Shown here: positions 46,041 through 55,537 of the stretch, piece by piece
Numbering within the stretch: position 1 is the first letter of the stretch
How the letters are laid out: each line of letters starts with the position of its first letter
Assembly (NCBI RefSeq): GCF_024198175.1
Contig: NZ_JAJVKV010000001.1
Location: 682,001-746,000 of the forward strand
Source of the DNA: Pyxidicoccus xibeiensis
Lineage (GTDB): Bacteria > Myxococcota > Myxococcia > Myxococcales > Myxococcaceae
Direction: 5' to 3'
DNA length: 64,000 bases
The notes under the pieces: model-generated
The model's database searches: none
The model's input: only the letters and a program-made list of their open reading frames with translations
What the model was told of the DNA's origin: nothing
Translations under genes and position numbers: made by a program

Positions 46041-47089
46041 GCGGCCTCCCGCTTCCCCAGCTCCACGGACAGGGACGCGCGCACCCAGCCGTCGTCCTCG
46101 CGCAGCCCGAAGCGGTGCCGGCCCGGGAAGGCGTGCTCCAGCCGCTCGCGCACGTTGGCCAGCCCCGTGCCCGTGCCCACCACCGGGGACGGCGCCCCGG
46201 GCTCCACCCAGCGCCCCGTGTTGGCCACCTCCACCTCCAACACGTTGCCCACCACGGCGGCGCGGATGCGCAGCTCCACCGGCCCCTTGCGCGTGTCCAG
46301 CCCGTGCTTCACCGCGTTCTCCACCAGCGGGTGGATGAGGAAGCCCGGCAGCCGCACCTCCTCCGCGCGCGGCTCCACGTCGAAGCTGACACACAGTCGC
46401 TCCTCGAAGCGGATGCGCTGGATTTCCAGGTAGCTGCGCACCGCGCGCAGCTCGTCGCCCAGCGGCACGTCCCGCGCCTGCGTCTCCAGCAGCGAGTAGC
46501 GGAAGAAGTCGGCCAGCTCGGTAATCATCTGCCGCGCCCGGCCCGGCTCCTCGTCCACCAGCGCGCGGATGGAGTTGAGCGCGTTGAAGAGGAAGTGCGG
46601 GTTGACCTGGTAGCGCAGCATCTTCCACCGCGCCTCGGTGGCCAGCGCCAGGGCCCGCAGCGCCCGCTCGCGCTCCTCCTCCAGGTCCAGCCGGTACATG
46701 TAGCCGAGGAACAGCGCGCTCCACGCCACCAGGACGATGGCGTAGTTGAACAGCTCGTGCCCGAAGTCCGGGTGGAAGACAGGCGCATGGCCGAACGCGA
46801 GCCGCAGCAGCGCCAGCCACGCCACGGACAGCGCGGACAGCAGCCCCAGGTTCACCAGCCCCAGCGCCCACACCGGCGGGCGGCGGGCCCACAGCCGCGA
46901 GAGGGCCCCCGTCATCAGCACGCTGATGCCCAGCCCCAGCACGGAGCGCAGCAGCTTCCACGAGGCGGCGCGCAGGTGCCCATGCAGGTCGCCGTCCGCG
47001 ATGTTGGGGAGCGACAGCAGGTAGCCCGTGAGCCCGTACACCGCCCATCCCCAGAGCTGGACCCTCCAGAACCGCGCGCCGAGCCGCAT
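46037..47089 (-). CDS. LytS-like sensor histidine kinase
   Basis: The 350-residue kinase has about five N-terminal hydrophobic segments (to about 135), a short coiled linker, the His_kinase phosphoacceptor segment RYQVNPHFLFNALNSI and an HATPase domain (LVENAVKHGLD, GTGLANVRERL). It probably signals from the membrane to the LytTR regulator. It starts ten bases after the stop of the NTF2-like gene's neighbouring region, in the same direction, so the three may form an operon with the NTF2-like gene downstream of a promoter near 47600. Confidence 0.92.
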   Translation of the reverse strand: MRLGARFWRVQLWGWAVYGLTGYLLSLPNIADGDLHGHLRAASWKLLRSVLGLGISVLMTGALSRLWARRPPVWALGLVNLGLLSALSVAWLALLRLAFGHAPVFHPDFGHELFNYAIVLVAWSALFLGYMYRLDLEEERERALRALALATEARWKMLRYQVNPHFLFNALNSIRALVDEEPGRARQMITELADFFRYSLLETQARDVPLGDELRAVRSYLEIQRIRFEERLCVSFDVEPRAEEVRLPGFLIHPLVENAVKHGLDTRKGPVELRIRAAVVGNVLEVEVANTGRWVEPGAPSPVVGTGTGLANVRERLEHAFPGRHRFGLREDDGWVRASLSVELGKREAA

Positions 47090-47098
47090 GCCCTGCTT

Positions 47099-47551
47099 CT
47101 ACCGCGCCTCCCGGTGGAACACCTTGTTGACGATTCTCCAGGTGCCGTCGACCTTCATCACCGTCAGGTAGTCCGTCAGCAGGGCCTCCGGGTAGTCGAG
47201 GACCACCTTCGCCACGCCCACGTCCCCGGTGACGTCCAGGCTGACGATGCGGCGCTTGCGGCGCGCCTCGTCCGGCGCGGGCTGGCCCTTCACCTTCGCG
47301 AGGTACTCCGCCGCGGTCCACTGCGTGAAGACGCCGTCACGGTTGAAGAGCATCTTCATGTCCGGATGGAAGGCCTCGCGAAACGGCTCCTGCGTCCCGG
47401 TGGCATGGCCCTTCAGGTACAGCTCCACCGCCTTGCGCGCGCCGGCCTCCTCCGCCGCGCTGGCGGATGCGCCCGTTGCGGCGCCGGCCCCCAGCAGGCT
47501 TCCCACGGTGACGACTCCCACGGCAACGGCGCTTCCGATGTGCTTCTTCAT
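47099..47551 (-). CDS. NTF2/lumazine-binding-like exported protein
   Basis: The 150-residue product has a signal peptide (about 1-33) followed by an NTF2-like fold: ARKAVELYLKGHATG, FHPDMKMLF, IVSLDVTGDVGVAKVVLDYP and YLTVMKVDGTWRIVNKVFH. This matches the putative lumazine-binding family, whose members carry no established activity. It is 9 bp upstream of the LytS-like kinase and could supply a periplasmic sensory role. Confidence 0.83.
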   Translation of the reverse strand: MKKHIGSAVAVGVVTVGSLLGAGAATGASASAAEEAGARKAVELYLKGHATGTQEPFREAFHPDMKMLFNRDGVFTQWTAAEYLAKVKGQPAPDEARRKRRIVSLDVTGDVGVAKVVLDYPEALLTDYLTVMKVDGTWRIVNKVFHREAR

Positions 47552-47609
47552 GGCTGTATCTCCTCGTGTCTCGTCTCGTCTCGACTCACGCGCTCGTGCT
47601 GCCTGTCCT

Positions 47610-47993
47610 TCAGGCCTCCGCGCGGACGGCCTTCAGCGCCTCCGCGAACCGCGCCCTCTCCTCCGCCGTGCCCACGGTGATGCGCAGGCCGCGCAGCGCC
47701 TGCGAGCCCGAGGTGAGGATGACGTGCGCCGGGGTGAGCCCATCACGCCGGGCGACGAGCGCCTCCAGGTCCGCCGCGTTGCGCGCGTACCGGTTCCCCT
47801 CGCCCAACGCAGCCTGCATCGCGCGGCGCGCGCTGGCGGAGGGGCCGGAGGGGTTCTCGTTGGCGAGGAGGCGGATGGGCGCGGTGCCGCGCGCCCGGGG
47901 ACGGGGGCCGGAAGCCTGGGCCGAGGCGTCCGTTGCCAGGGCGGCCATGGCGAGGCCACCCCCTACCAGGAGCTGTCGTCGGTCGAAGAGCAT
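47610..47993 (-). pseudogene. HisC-like aminotransferase remnant with internal deletion
   Basis: The 127-residue frame has a Tat signal (DRRQLLVGGG), the N-terminal segment of a PLP aminotransferase of the histidinol-phosphate type (IRLLANENPSGPSASARRAM, then GRGNRYARNAAD-like and HVILTSGSQ), and then jumps to a C-terminal segment (LRGLRITVGTAEERARFAEAL). The whole middle, including the PLP-binding lysine, is missing; family members are about 350-400 residues. The frame is kept across the junction, so this is an in-frame deletion and not simply a frameshift. It is not expected to be active. Confidence 0.7.
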
Positions 47994-48093
47994 GCGCCAG
48001 CAGTAGCGAAGGCCTCGGCCCGCGGGCAGGGGGCCTTCTTCGAGCGGCGCGAAAACGCGGTGAGCGGTGCTTCCCGTCGGCGAGCGGCGCGCG

Positions 48094-48501
48094 CTACCCG
48101 GCGCGCATCCAGCCCTCGCGCTCCAGCAGGCCCGCCACGCGCGCGGCCACCTCGTCGCGGATGCGCTCCACCTGCTGCACCGTCTTGCCCTTCGGGTCCT
48201 CCAGCGGCCAGTCCTCGCGCTGCAGCCCGGGCACGTAGGGGCAGGCCTCGCCGCACCCCATGGTGATGAGCCACTGCGCGTCCCGCGCCAGCTCGTCCGT
48301 CAGCAGCCGGGGCTTCGAGGACGACAGGTCGATGCCGATGTCCTGCATCGTCTCCAGCACTTCCGGATGCACGCGCTCCCCCGGCTGCGTCCCCGCGGAC
48401 ACCGCACGGGCCTTGTCCGGGTCCGACAGCACATTGAAGAACGCCGCCGCCATCTGCGAACGGCCGGCATTGTGCACACAGGCGAAGATGACCTTCTTCA
48501 T
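48094..48501 (-). CDS. arsC: Arsenate reductase, low-molecular-weight phosphatase type
   Basis: The 135-residue enzyme reduces arsenate to arsenite in the cytoplasm or belongs to the related tyrosine phosphatases. The active site CVHNAGRS (C8 to S15, CX5R) is at the N-terminus, with Asp in the DWPLEDPKG loop. Cysteines near GCGEACPYV match the thioredoxin-coupled ArsC set (CX5R with two further cysteines). ATG at 48501 begins the family sequence. It is not flanked by arsB or arsR. Confidence 0.9.
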   Translation of the reverse strand: MKKVIFACVHNAGRSQMAAAFFNVLSDPDKARAVSAGTQPGERVHPEVLETMQDIGIDLSSSKPRLLTDELARDAQWLITMGCGEACPYVPGLQREDWPLEDPKGKTVQQVERIRDEVAARVAGLLEREGWMRAG

Positions 48502-48818
48502 CAACGACCCCTCTCGAGTCCTACGCGTCCAACGCGCCCCTCCCCCGCGCGCTACCACGGTGTCTGTTCAATCCGCCCCCCATGGGCGGGCTGTCTCGCG
48601 AGGCTGGCACATCCCCGGCCTGGATGCTCGCGAAGAGAACCCCCGAGCGCTCGCCTGGCTGGCAGGAGGTAGGTTTACGCGCCTCGTCATGGCGCACACC
48701 CGGCCGAGAGGTGTGCACGCCTGCCTGGCCGGCGGGGCAGCGGTCCATGCCGTCGCGCCTCCTTCCCCGGAGGCCGGGGGGCTGCCCTCTGGCGGAAGTG
48801 CATAGCTTCCCCTCTGCC
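48502..48818. other. Gap between divergent arsC and terC
   Basis: These 317 bp hold the promoters of two divergent genes. No clear -35/-10 pair, riboswitch or reading frame was recognised. A short inverted pair, CTCGCGA near 48596 and TGCTCGCGA near 48625, is the only structure noted. Confidence 0.4.
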
Positions 48819-49808
48819 ATGCAGGACATTCCCACATGGATATGGGTGGTCTTCTGGGGCGTGGTGCTCGCACTGCTCGCCGTGGACCTGGTCGCCCACC
48901 GGGGCCGGCATGGCGAGTCCCACCGCGCCGCCGTCAGCTGGACCGTGGTGTGGATTGCGGCGGGGCTGAGCTTCAACCTGCTCGTCTGGTACGTGCTCGG
49001 AGGCCGCGCCGCGCAGGAGTACCTGGCGGCGTACTTCATCGAGAAGAGCCTCAGCCTCGACAACGTCTTCGTCTTCCTCGTCATCTTCCGCAGCCTGGCC
49101 GTGCCTCCGCGCTCGCAGCACCAGGTGCTCTTCCTGGGCATCTTCGGGGCGCTCGTCTTCCGGGCCCTCTTCATCTTCCTGGGCGCGGCGGCGCTGGAGC
49201 GCTGGCACTGGGTGGCCTACGTCTTCGGCGGCATCCTGCTCGTCACCGCGTGGCGCGTCTTCCGGGAGGACCCGTCGCAGCAGGTGGAGAACAAGGCCGT
49301 GAAGTGGCTGGCGCACCGGCTGCCGGTGACGCAGGACCTGCACGGCAAGAAGTTCCTCGTGCGGCTCGCGGACGGGCGCCGGGTGGCCACGCCGCTGCTG
49401 CTGGCGCTGCTGGGCCTGGAGCTGACGGACATCCTCTTCGCGGTGGACTCGGTGCCGGCCGCCTTCGCGGTGACGCAGGACACCTTCATCATCTACAGCT
49501 CCAACGCCTTCGCCATCCTCGGCCTGCGGGCGCTGTACCTGCTGCTGGCCGGCACGGTGGGCACGCTGCGCTACCTCCACTACGGGCTGGCCGGAGTGCT
49601 GGCCTTCGCCGGAGGGAAGATGGTGCTGGAGCGGTGGGTGCACGTCGGCCCGCTCACCTCCGTGGCCATCATCGCCGCGCTGATTGGCGGCTCGGTGTGG
49701 GCCAGCCGCCGCGCCCAGAAGCGCGACGTGGCCCGGCGTACGGTGGCGTCCGGACCTGAAGCGCGGGAGCGCCCCGGCCCCACGCGCTCCACCGAGGTGG
49801 AGGCGTAG
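48819..49808 (+). CDS. TerC/Alx family membrane protein
   Basis: The 329-residue protein has about nine hydrophobic segments and the TerC signature: EKSLSLDNVFVFLVIF and LELTDILFAVDSVPAAFAVTQD, with conserved Asp and Glu inside membrane segments. Members of the family are linked to Mn(II) export and to tellurite resistance. The ATG at 48819 gives the normal family start; the open frame upstream to 48582 is excluded. Confidence 0.92.
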   Translation: MQDIPTWIWVVFWGVVLALLAVDLVAHRGRHGESHRAAVSWTVVWIAAGLSFNLLVWYVLGGRAAQEYLAAYFIEKSLSLDNVFVFLVIFRSLAVPPRSQHQVLFLGIFGALVFRALFIFLGAAALERWHWVAYVFGGILLVTAWRVFREDPSQQVENKAVKWLAHRLPVTQDLHGKKFLVRLADGRRVATPLLLALLGLELTDILFAVDSVPAAFAVTQDTFIIYSSNAFAILGLRALYLLLAGTVGTLRYLHYGLAGVLAFAGGKMVLERWVHVGPLTSVAIIAALIGGSVWASRRAQKRDVARRTVASGPEARERPGPTRSTEVEA

Positions 49809-49833
49809 GGCGGGCGGCTGCCTCACGGCGTGA

Positions 49834-50676
49834 CTACTCCAGGTCCTGCACGTTGCTGCCCGGCGAGTCGCTGCCGGCGCCGCCCAGCACGAAGCCGTCG
49901 AAGGCCGCGTTGGCCATCACCTGCACGCGGTCCTCGTACTTCTTGAGCAGCGCCATGTTGGCGGCGGCCGTCTTCTTCGACGCCTCGGACAGCCCGCCCG
50001 GCGCGTCCTCCGTGCCCTGCGCCATGGAGTCGATGGCGGCCTGCAGCTGCCCCTGGGCCTCCTCGAGCTGCGTGCGCTCCGCGTCGGAGAGCGACTCGTC
50101 CTCCAGCCGCTTGTCCATCTCCTCCAGCTGCTTCTCCAGCGCCACGCGGCCCTGCGCGGCGGCCTCGCGCATCTGGTCCATGCCCTCCGCCATCACCGAG
50201 GCGTAGACGGTGCCGGTGATGCTCTGGAACTCGGCGGGGGACATCCCGTGCTGCTTCAGGGCGGAGATGTACGCGGTGCGCACCTCCGTCACCAGGCCCA
50301 TCATGAGGTTGGCGGCCTCCATGGCGGCACCCAGGCTGGGGTTCTGCTGGCCGTCCTCGCCGCCGTGCTGCTTCTCGAACTCGTCCGACTTCTGCTCGAA
50401 GGTCTTGAACACCGGCAGGGCCGACTCGCGCACCGCGAAGTAGGTCTCCAGCCGCTTCGGGTCCAGCGCCAGCACCTCGCCGTCCGCGGGAGGCTGGAAG
50501 GGGTGGCTCCGGTTGAGCTCCGTCAGCTCCTGCTCCTGGGTCTGCAGCTTCTGCGCGGCCTCGATGCTGCCGCCGAACTTGTTCTTCACCCACAGGCCGC
50601 CGGCGAACAGCGCGCCCATGCCGACCAGGATGAGGACACCGCAGCCGATGCCCACGCCGATGAGGACCTTCTTCAT
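49834..50676 (-). CDS. Membrane-anchored helical protein of unknown function
   Basis: The 280-residue protein has one N-terminal transmembrane helix (about 5-27, IGVGIGCGVLILVGMGALFAGG) and a highly charged, Gln/Glu/Ala-rich helical domain with predicted coiled coil around 165-225 (KQLEEMDKRLEDESLSD). No recognised family. Its stop is 25 bp from the convergent TerC gene. The architecture resembles stalk-type periplasmic scaffold proteins. Confidence 0.8.
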   Translation of the reverse strand: MKKVLIGVGIGCGVLILVGMGALFAGGLWVKNKFGGSIEAAQKLQTQEQELTELNRSHPFQPPADGEVLALDPKRLETYFAVRESALPVFKTFEQKSDEFEKQHGGEDGQQNPSLGAAMEAANLMMGLVTEVRTAYISALKQHGMSPAEFQSITGTVYASVMAEGMDQMREAAAQGRVALEKQLEEMDKRLEDESLSDAERTQLEEAQGQLQAAIDSMAQGTEDAPGGLSEASKKTAAANMALLKKYEDRVQVMANAAFDGFVLGGAGSDSPGSNVQDLE

Positions 50677-50826
50677 GAAACCCTCCGAGGATGCTTCACC
50701 ATGGCCCCGTGCTAGCCGGGCAGCCCCCCGCGGGGCAAGGCCCCCCTGCCGCCCCCTCTGGTGAGCCTTCCTGCCCCCCCTCCAGAAGGGAAGCGCGCAC
50801 GGGGCTTTCCGGGTAGTAGGAGGGCC

Positions 50827-52050
50827 ATGTCGGAGACGGGAACGCTCGGGGAGTCACAGGGGACGCAGCGCGCCCTCTGGGCGGACGCGGGCTGGCGCCG
50901 CTGGGTGGCGGCCTCGTCCGCCGCGCGGCTGAGCGGGACGATGGCCGCCTTCGCGCTGCTGCTGGCGGGCGAGGCGGCGACGGGCTCCTATGCCTCCGGC
51001 GCGTGGATGGCCAGCGCCTATGCCTTCGGGGCCGCGGTGGCGGCGCCCGTGCGGGGGCGCGGCATGGACCGGCGCCGGCTGCCGGAGGGGCTGCTCGGGC
51101 CGATGCTGGGGATGGCGGGGCTGAGCCTCGCGCTGGCGGTGGCCTGCACGGTTCGCGCGCCGCTGCCGCTCCTGCTGGGGCTGTCGCTGCTGTTGGGCGT
51201 GGTGCCCGCGGGCGTCTTCGGCGCCTACCGCGCGCTGATGCCCACGCTGCTGCCGCCCCGGCTGCTGGAGCCGGCCTTCTCCATCGACGCGGTGCTCATC
51301 GAGGTGCAGTGGGTGGTGGGCCCGCCGCTGGTGGGCGCGCTGGCGCTGGTGCACCCCGCCCTGGCGCTGGTGACGATGGCGGCGTGCAACGCGGGCGGCG
51401 CGCTGCTCAACCGGCGCATGCCCACGCGCGAGCCTCCTCCGGCCTCCACCGCCCCCGGCGAGCGCGTGTCGCTGGCGCCCTTCCGCACCGGGCTGCCGGG
51501 CCTCGTGTACCTCGGCGTCGTCGCCAACGGGGTGAGCTGGGGGCTGGTGGATGCGGCCATTCCTCCGCGCCTGGAAGAGGTGGGCGCGCGAGCGGAGTCC
51601 TGGGGCCTGCTGGCCGCGCTGCTGTCCGCCACCAGCGCGGCGGGCGGCCTGCTGGCGGCGAACACGCGGCGGCCCGGCTCGGACGCGGGGGCGCTGCGGC
51701 GGGGGCTGCTGTACCTGTCGCTGTGGGGCGTGTTGCTGGTGCCCACCGGCCTCATGGGCCAGGCGTGGGGCATCGGCCTGTGGCTGGGCGCGGCGGGCTT
51801 CTTCCTCGCCCCGCAGACGGCGCTCTTCATCTCCCTGCTCCAGCGGCGGCTGCCGGCGGACCGGCACGCGGAGGGCTTCGCCCTCTTCAACGCGGGCTGG
51901 GCGCTGGGCATCGGCGCGGGCAGCGCGGTAGCGGCGGTGCTGCTGGACGTCGCCAGCCCCCAGCTGGCCATGCTGCTGTCCGGGGCCGCGCCCGTGGTGG
52001 TGGCGCTGGTGGGCCGGCTGTCGCGCCACACGCGGGCGGACAGTCCCTGA
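50827..52050 (+). CDS. Major facilitator superfamily transporter
   Basis: The 407-residue protein has 12 predicted hydrophobic segments with glycine-rich packing (RGRGMDRRRLPEGLLG in the cytoplasmic loop after TM2, the MFS loop 2-3 motif). It resembles drug/sugar efflux carriers of the type without a defined substrate. The ATG at 50827 begins the family sequence; the 22 residues upstream in the same frame are not MFS-like. It converges on the PAS kinase gene with a 9-bp gap. Confidence 0.88.
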   Translation: MSETGTLGESQGTQRALWADAGWRRWVAASSAARLSGTMAAFALLLAGEAATGSYASGAWMASAYAFGAAVAAPVRGRGMDRRRLPEGLLGPMLGMAGLSLALAVACTVRAPLPLLLGLSLLLGVVPAGVFGAYRALMPTLLPPRLLEPAFSIDAVLIEVQWVVGPPLVGALALVHPALALVTMAACNAGGALLNRRMPTREPPPASTAPGERVSLAPFRTGLPGLVYLGVVANGVSWGLVDAAIPPRLEEVGARAESWGLLAALLSATSAAGGLLAANTRRPGSDAGALRRGLLYLSLWGVLLVPTGLMGQAWGIGLWLGAAGFFLAPQTALFISLLQRRLPADRHAEGFALFNAGWALGIGAGSAVAAVLLDVASPQLAMLLSGAAPVVVALVGRLSRHTRADSP

Positions 52051-52059
52051 CGCCCGGGC

Positions 52060-54336
52060 TCAGTGGGGCTCGGGCTCGTCGGAGGCCCACTGCTCGGCCT
52101 GCCGGCGGGGCAGGCGCACCAGGAAGGTGGTGCCCTCGTGCGGCGTGGAGTGCACGCGCAGCACCCCGCCGTGCGCGTCCACGATGTGCTTCACGATGAA
52201 CAGGCCCAGGCCCAGCCCCCGGCTGTCGCGCGCCTCCTTGTTGTGCTCCGCGCGCTTCATCGGCTCGAACAGGCGGGGGCGCAGCTCCGGGGGAATGGGC
52301 GGCCCCAGGTTGTGGACGGCCAGCGCCACCGCCTCACGGGTGCCGTGCGTGCGCACCCGCACCGGGTGCTCCTCCGGGCTGTAGCTGAGGGCGTTGTTCA
52401 CCAGGTTGGTGATGACCTGCGCCAGCCGGTCCGCGTCCCACAGGCCGCGGCCGTCGCCGCTGCACGCGACCTCCACCCGGCGCTCGGGGTGGGCCAGCTG
52501 CACCTCGTCCACCACCTGCCGCGTCAGCTCGTGCAAATCCAGCGGCCGGGGCTGGATGGGGATGCCGCCGCCCATGCGCGCCTGGGTGAAGTCCAGCACG
52601 TCATGCAGCATGCGCGCGGCCCGCTCGGCGCTGGAGAGGATGCGGCCCACCGTCTTCCGGTGCCGCTCCTCCAGCCGCTCGTGCCGCAGGAGCGCCGTGG
52701 CGGCCATGGTGATGGCGGAGATGGGGTTGCGCAAGTCGTGGCTGACGATGCCGATGAGGAGCTTCTCGAACTCGGCCCGCCGCTTCGCCTCCTCCTCGGC
52801 GGCCCGCCGCTCGGTGATGTCCTGCATGGCGCCCACCATGCGCGTGGCGCGGCCCCGGGCGTCGCTCACCACGTGCCCCCGGTCCGCGATGACGGCCCAG
52901 GTGCCATCCCCCCGGAGGAAGCGGTACTCGTCCGTCCAGTGCGCGCTGCCCCGGTCGATGGCGGCCTGGATGTTGCGGCTCACCCGCTCCCGGTCCTCGG
53001 GGTGGATGCTCGCGGTCCACCAGTCGATGTCCAGCCGCGGATGCTCCTTCGGCAGGCGGAACTGGCGCTCCGCCAGCTCGCTCCAGGCGATGTCACCGGT
53101 CTCCAGCTGGAAGTCATAGATGACGTCGCTGGTGGCCAGGGTGGCCAGCCGGTAGCGCGTCTCCGACTGGCGCAGCACCTCCTCGGCCCGGTGGCGGTCG
53201 GTGATGTCCAGCGACACGCCCGCCACGCTCTCCACCCGGCCATCGGGTCCCTCGACGGGGAGGACGTGCGTCATGAACCAGGCGCCCCCCATCTGGATTT
53301 CCAGGACGAAGGACTCTCCCTGCTGCGCGCGCCGGGTGGCGTCCAGCAGGTCCGGCCGGTCCGCGTAGACGTCGAAGGTGGAGCGACCCACCAGCTGTCC
53401 CCGCTCCATGCCAATGGCCTTCAGCCCCGCGCCCTCGAAGAGGGTGATGGTGCCGCGCGAGTCCGTGGACCAGAGGACGACGGGGAGCCGGGTGATGACG
53501 CGCCGCAGGTGCTCGCGCGCCTCGTCCCGCTCGCGCTCCAGGCGCAGCGCCTCGGTGGTGTCGGTGGAGATGCCGGCCACCCCGGCTGCGGGGCCCCGTC
53601 CAGCCCGCAGGGGGAACTTGAGCGAGTGATAGACGTGCACGCCGTCCTGCTGCGGCACCCACTCGTTCGAGGTCAGCGGCTGGCCGGTGGCGAGCACCTG
53701 CTGGTCATTGGCGCTGAAGACCGACGCTATCTCCGGAGGGAACAGCTCCGCGTCCGTGTGGCCCACCACGTCGTGGCGCCGCAGGCCGGTGGCCTGCTCG
53801 AAGGAGCGGTTGACGAAGAGGTAGTGCCCTCCAGGGCCCTTGGCGTAGATGGCGGCCGGCGCGTGGTCGAGGATGTCGTGCAGCTTCGCCTCGGTGCCGC
53901 GCAGCACGCACTCGTGCGCTCCGGCGTACTGCGCCACCGCCTCCGCGAGGCACGCGTCGAGCACCTGGTGGACCACGCGCGGCCCTCCGGGCTCCAGGGC
54001 CTGCCCCTCCTCCTCCAGCACCTCCAGGATGGCGTCGCGCAGCAGCGAGTACTCGCGCACCACCGTGGTGACGTCACTGCCCGCCTGGTAGCGCTCGCGT
54101 CCGTGCCTGCCGCCAATGGTCCGGGCCCTCTCCAGGCCGGATGCCAGGTCCGACTCCCGCAGCAGGCCCACCAGCAGGTCCACCAGCTCCGGCAGGCGCT
54201 CGCGCTGCTCCGCTGGAGGCAGCGGGCCCGCCCCCAGCGCCTCGCCCACTCGCGCCCGCCAGCGCAGGACGATGTCCCCGGACCGGGCCGCCAGCAGCTC
54301 GGAGAGGAAGCTCGGAGAGGTTACGCGAGGGTTCAT
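52060..54336 (-). CDS. PAS-domain sensor histidine kinase with RsbRD-like N-terminus
   Basis: The 758-residue protein appears cytosolic, with no transmembrane segment. The first 140 residues look like the RsbRD N-terminal helical domain (FLSELLAARSGDIVLRWRAR). Three PAS domains follow (HAPAAIYAKGPGG; RVITRLPVVLWSTD; YDFQLETGDIAWSELA), then HisKA with the phosphoacceptor in VSHDLRNPISA near residue 531 and an HATPase domain (VITNLVNNALSYSP, GLGLGLFIVKHIVDAHGG). The start is ATG at 54336, which excludes a longer shadow frame. No partner regulator is adjacent. Confidence 0.9.
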   Translation of the reverse strand: MNPRVTSPSFLSELLAARSGDIVLRWRARVGEALGAGPLPPAEQRERLPELVDLLVGLLRESDLASGLERARTIGGRHGRERYQAGSDVTTVVREYSLLRDAILEVLEEEGQALEPGGPRVVHQVLDACLAEAVAQYAGAHECVLRGTEAKLHDILDHAPAAIYAKGPGGHYLFVNRSFEQATGLRRHDVVGHTDAELFPPEIASVFSANDQQVLATGQPLTSNEWVPQQDGVHVYHSLKFPLRAGRGPAAGVAGISTDTTEALRLERERDEAREHLRRVITRLPVVLWSTDSRGTITLFEGAGLKAIGMERGQLVGRSTFDVYADRPDLLDATRRAQQGESFVLEIQMGGAWFMTHVLPVEGPDGRVESVAGVSLDITDRHRAEEVLRQSETRYRLATLATSDVIYDFQLETGDIAWSELAERQFRLPKEHPRLDIDWWTASIHPEDRERVSRNIQAAIDRGSAHWTDEYRFLRGDGTWAVIADRGHVVSDARGRATRMVGAMQDITERRAAEEEAKRRAEFEKLLIGIVSHDLRNPISAITMAATALLRHERLEERHRKTVGRILSSAERAARMLHDVLDFTQARMGGGIPIQPRPLDLHELTRQVVDEVQLAHPERRVEVACSGDGRGLWDADRLAQVITNLVNNALSYSPEEHPVRVRTHGTREAVALAVHNLGPPIPPELRPRLFEPMKRAEHNKEARDSRGLGLGLFIVKHIVDAHGGVLRVHSTPHEGTTFLVRLPRRQAEQWASDEPEPH

Positions 54337-54639
54337 GCAAGCGCCTCCCCCGCGAGGACCCACTGCGCGGGTCCACCCGCTACCCCTCCAGAGGAGGCGG
54401 GCTGCCGTGATGGAGGAGCAGAGAGCATGGCCGTTACCATTGGGATACAGCGTCCATGCCGCGAAGGCCGCCCGTCCCCACGTCACGCCCGCGTGATGCC
54501 CCGCAGGGGGGACGACCACGGAGGCGCCCCTCGGGCTCGTATGCGCTCTCGCACCGGCCGGCCCTGCCCCCCTGAAATCCTGACAGTGGGATTCCTTGCC
54601 AACCTGGACAAGACTGTCTCCACCAACCGAGGAGGAAGC
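54337..54639. other. Gap between the PAS kinase and a small hypothetical gene
   Basis: About 300 bp without a convincing gene. The last 12 bases carry GAGGAGGAAG, the ribosome-binding site of the next gene. A TTGCCA near 54594 could be a -35 element but no good -10 was seen. Confidence 0.4.
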
Positions 54640-55050
54640 ATGGGACTCGCGGAGCGCAGGGCCGCCAAGCAGTTCGAGGAGACGCAGTACCCGAAGCTCA
54701 AGCAGCAGATTGACCAGGCTGCACACTTCGACGTGCCGGTGGACGTGAACTGGCAGACCCTGGCCATCGACGGGAGCGCACACCTCTACGAGGAGTGCTT
54801 CCCGAAGGTGTACTTCCTCCCGCTCGTCGAGGCGCTGCAGGCCATCTGCATCGACGACATGGGGCGCGAGGCGCTGAAGGAGAAGCTCAAGCGCATCGTC
54901 ATCCGCAACACGGCGGACACGTCGAACGCGGACTACATGGTGACGTTCGAGGACGGCGTGCTCACGCTGGACCACCTGCCGACCACGAACATCGATGACG
55001 TGAAGGACCGCAAGAAGGCCATCCAGACGAAGCTGGAGGCCGCGCTGTAG
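54640..55050 (+). CDS. Conserved-looking small protein of unknown function
   Basis: The 136-residue acidic/basic soluble protein has a near-optimal ribosome-binding site (GAGGAGG, spacing about six) before its ATG and no signal peptide. Segments such as HFDVPVDVNWQTLAID, FLPLVEALQAIC and DYMVTFEDGVLTLDHLPTT suggest an alpha/beta fold. No family is recognised. Strong translation signal and low-repeat composition argue it is a real and well-expressed gene. Confidence 0.82.
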   Translation: MGLAERRAAKQFEETQYPKLKQQIDQAAHFDVPVDVNWQTLAIDGSAHLYEECFPKVYFLPLVEALQAICIDDMGREALKEKLKRIVIRNTADTSNADYMVTFEDGVLTLDHLPTTNIDDVKDRKKAIQTKLEAAL

Positions 55051-55057
55051 CAGGGCC

Positions 55058-55537
55058 TCACCGCCCACAAGGCACCGGCGCGCAGGCACCCCACACCCCC
55101 CGCCTCGCGTGCCGGGCCTGGGCTTCCAGCGCCTGGAACTCCGCGCGCCGGGCACTCCCCGCCGGTGGCACGTGCAGGACACAGGCATGGCCCCGCTCCA
55201 CCAGGAGCGTGTTCACCTCGCGCCCGTCCACGGACACGTACGCGAGCAGCCGGCCGAAGCGGTCCGAGCACGCCTCGCCGTACGCCAGCGCCACCCGCCG
55301 TCCCTCGACGAGGCCGCGGTTGAAGGCGTGGGCCTCCGCGCCGAAGCAGTCCTTCGCGCCCCCCGCGCTCTCCGGGGTGTCCGCGAGCAGGTAGCGGACG
55401 CGCTCGCCGCCCTCGAGGACGACGGTGTCACCGTCGATGACCTCCGCCACCCGGCCGGTGTCCGGGCCACAGGGGGCGCTCGCGTCGTCACCGCAGGCCA
55501 GGAGCAGGCAGGACAGCACGGCACTCAGGGCGCGCAT
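55058..55537 (-). CDS. Staphylococcal-nuclease-like lipoprotein
   Basis: The 159-residue protein has a lipobox ending at C15 (LLLAC) and then an SNase/thermonuclease domain: VAEVIDGDTVVLEGGERVRYLLADTPES, DRFGRLLAYV and NTLLVERGHAC. Conserved Asp/Arg/Glu positions of the catalytic site (IDGDT, R near VRYL, DTPE) are visible. It overlaps the end of the lamin-tail gene by 13 bp on the same strand. It would act at the outer surface or in the periplasm on DNA or RNA. Confidence 0.88.
   Translation of the reverse strand: MRALSAVLSCLLLACGDDASAPCGPDTGRVAEVIDGDTVVLEGGERVRYLLADTPESAGGAKDCFGAEAHAFNRGLVEGRRVALAYGEACSDRFGRLLAYVSVDGREVNTLLVERGHACVLHVPPAGSARRAEFQALEAQARHARRGVWGACAPVPCGR

Noticed and set aside
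48502..48818. yybP-ykoY manganese riboswitch ahead of terC
   Set aside because: The conserved loop sequences of that element were not found.
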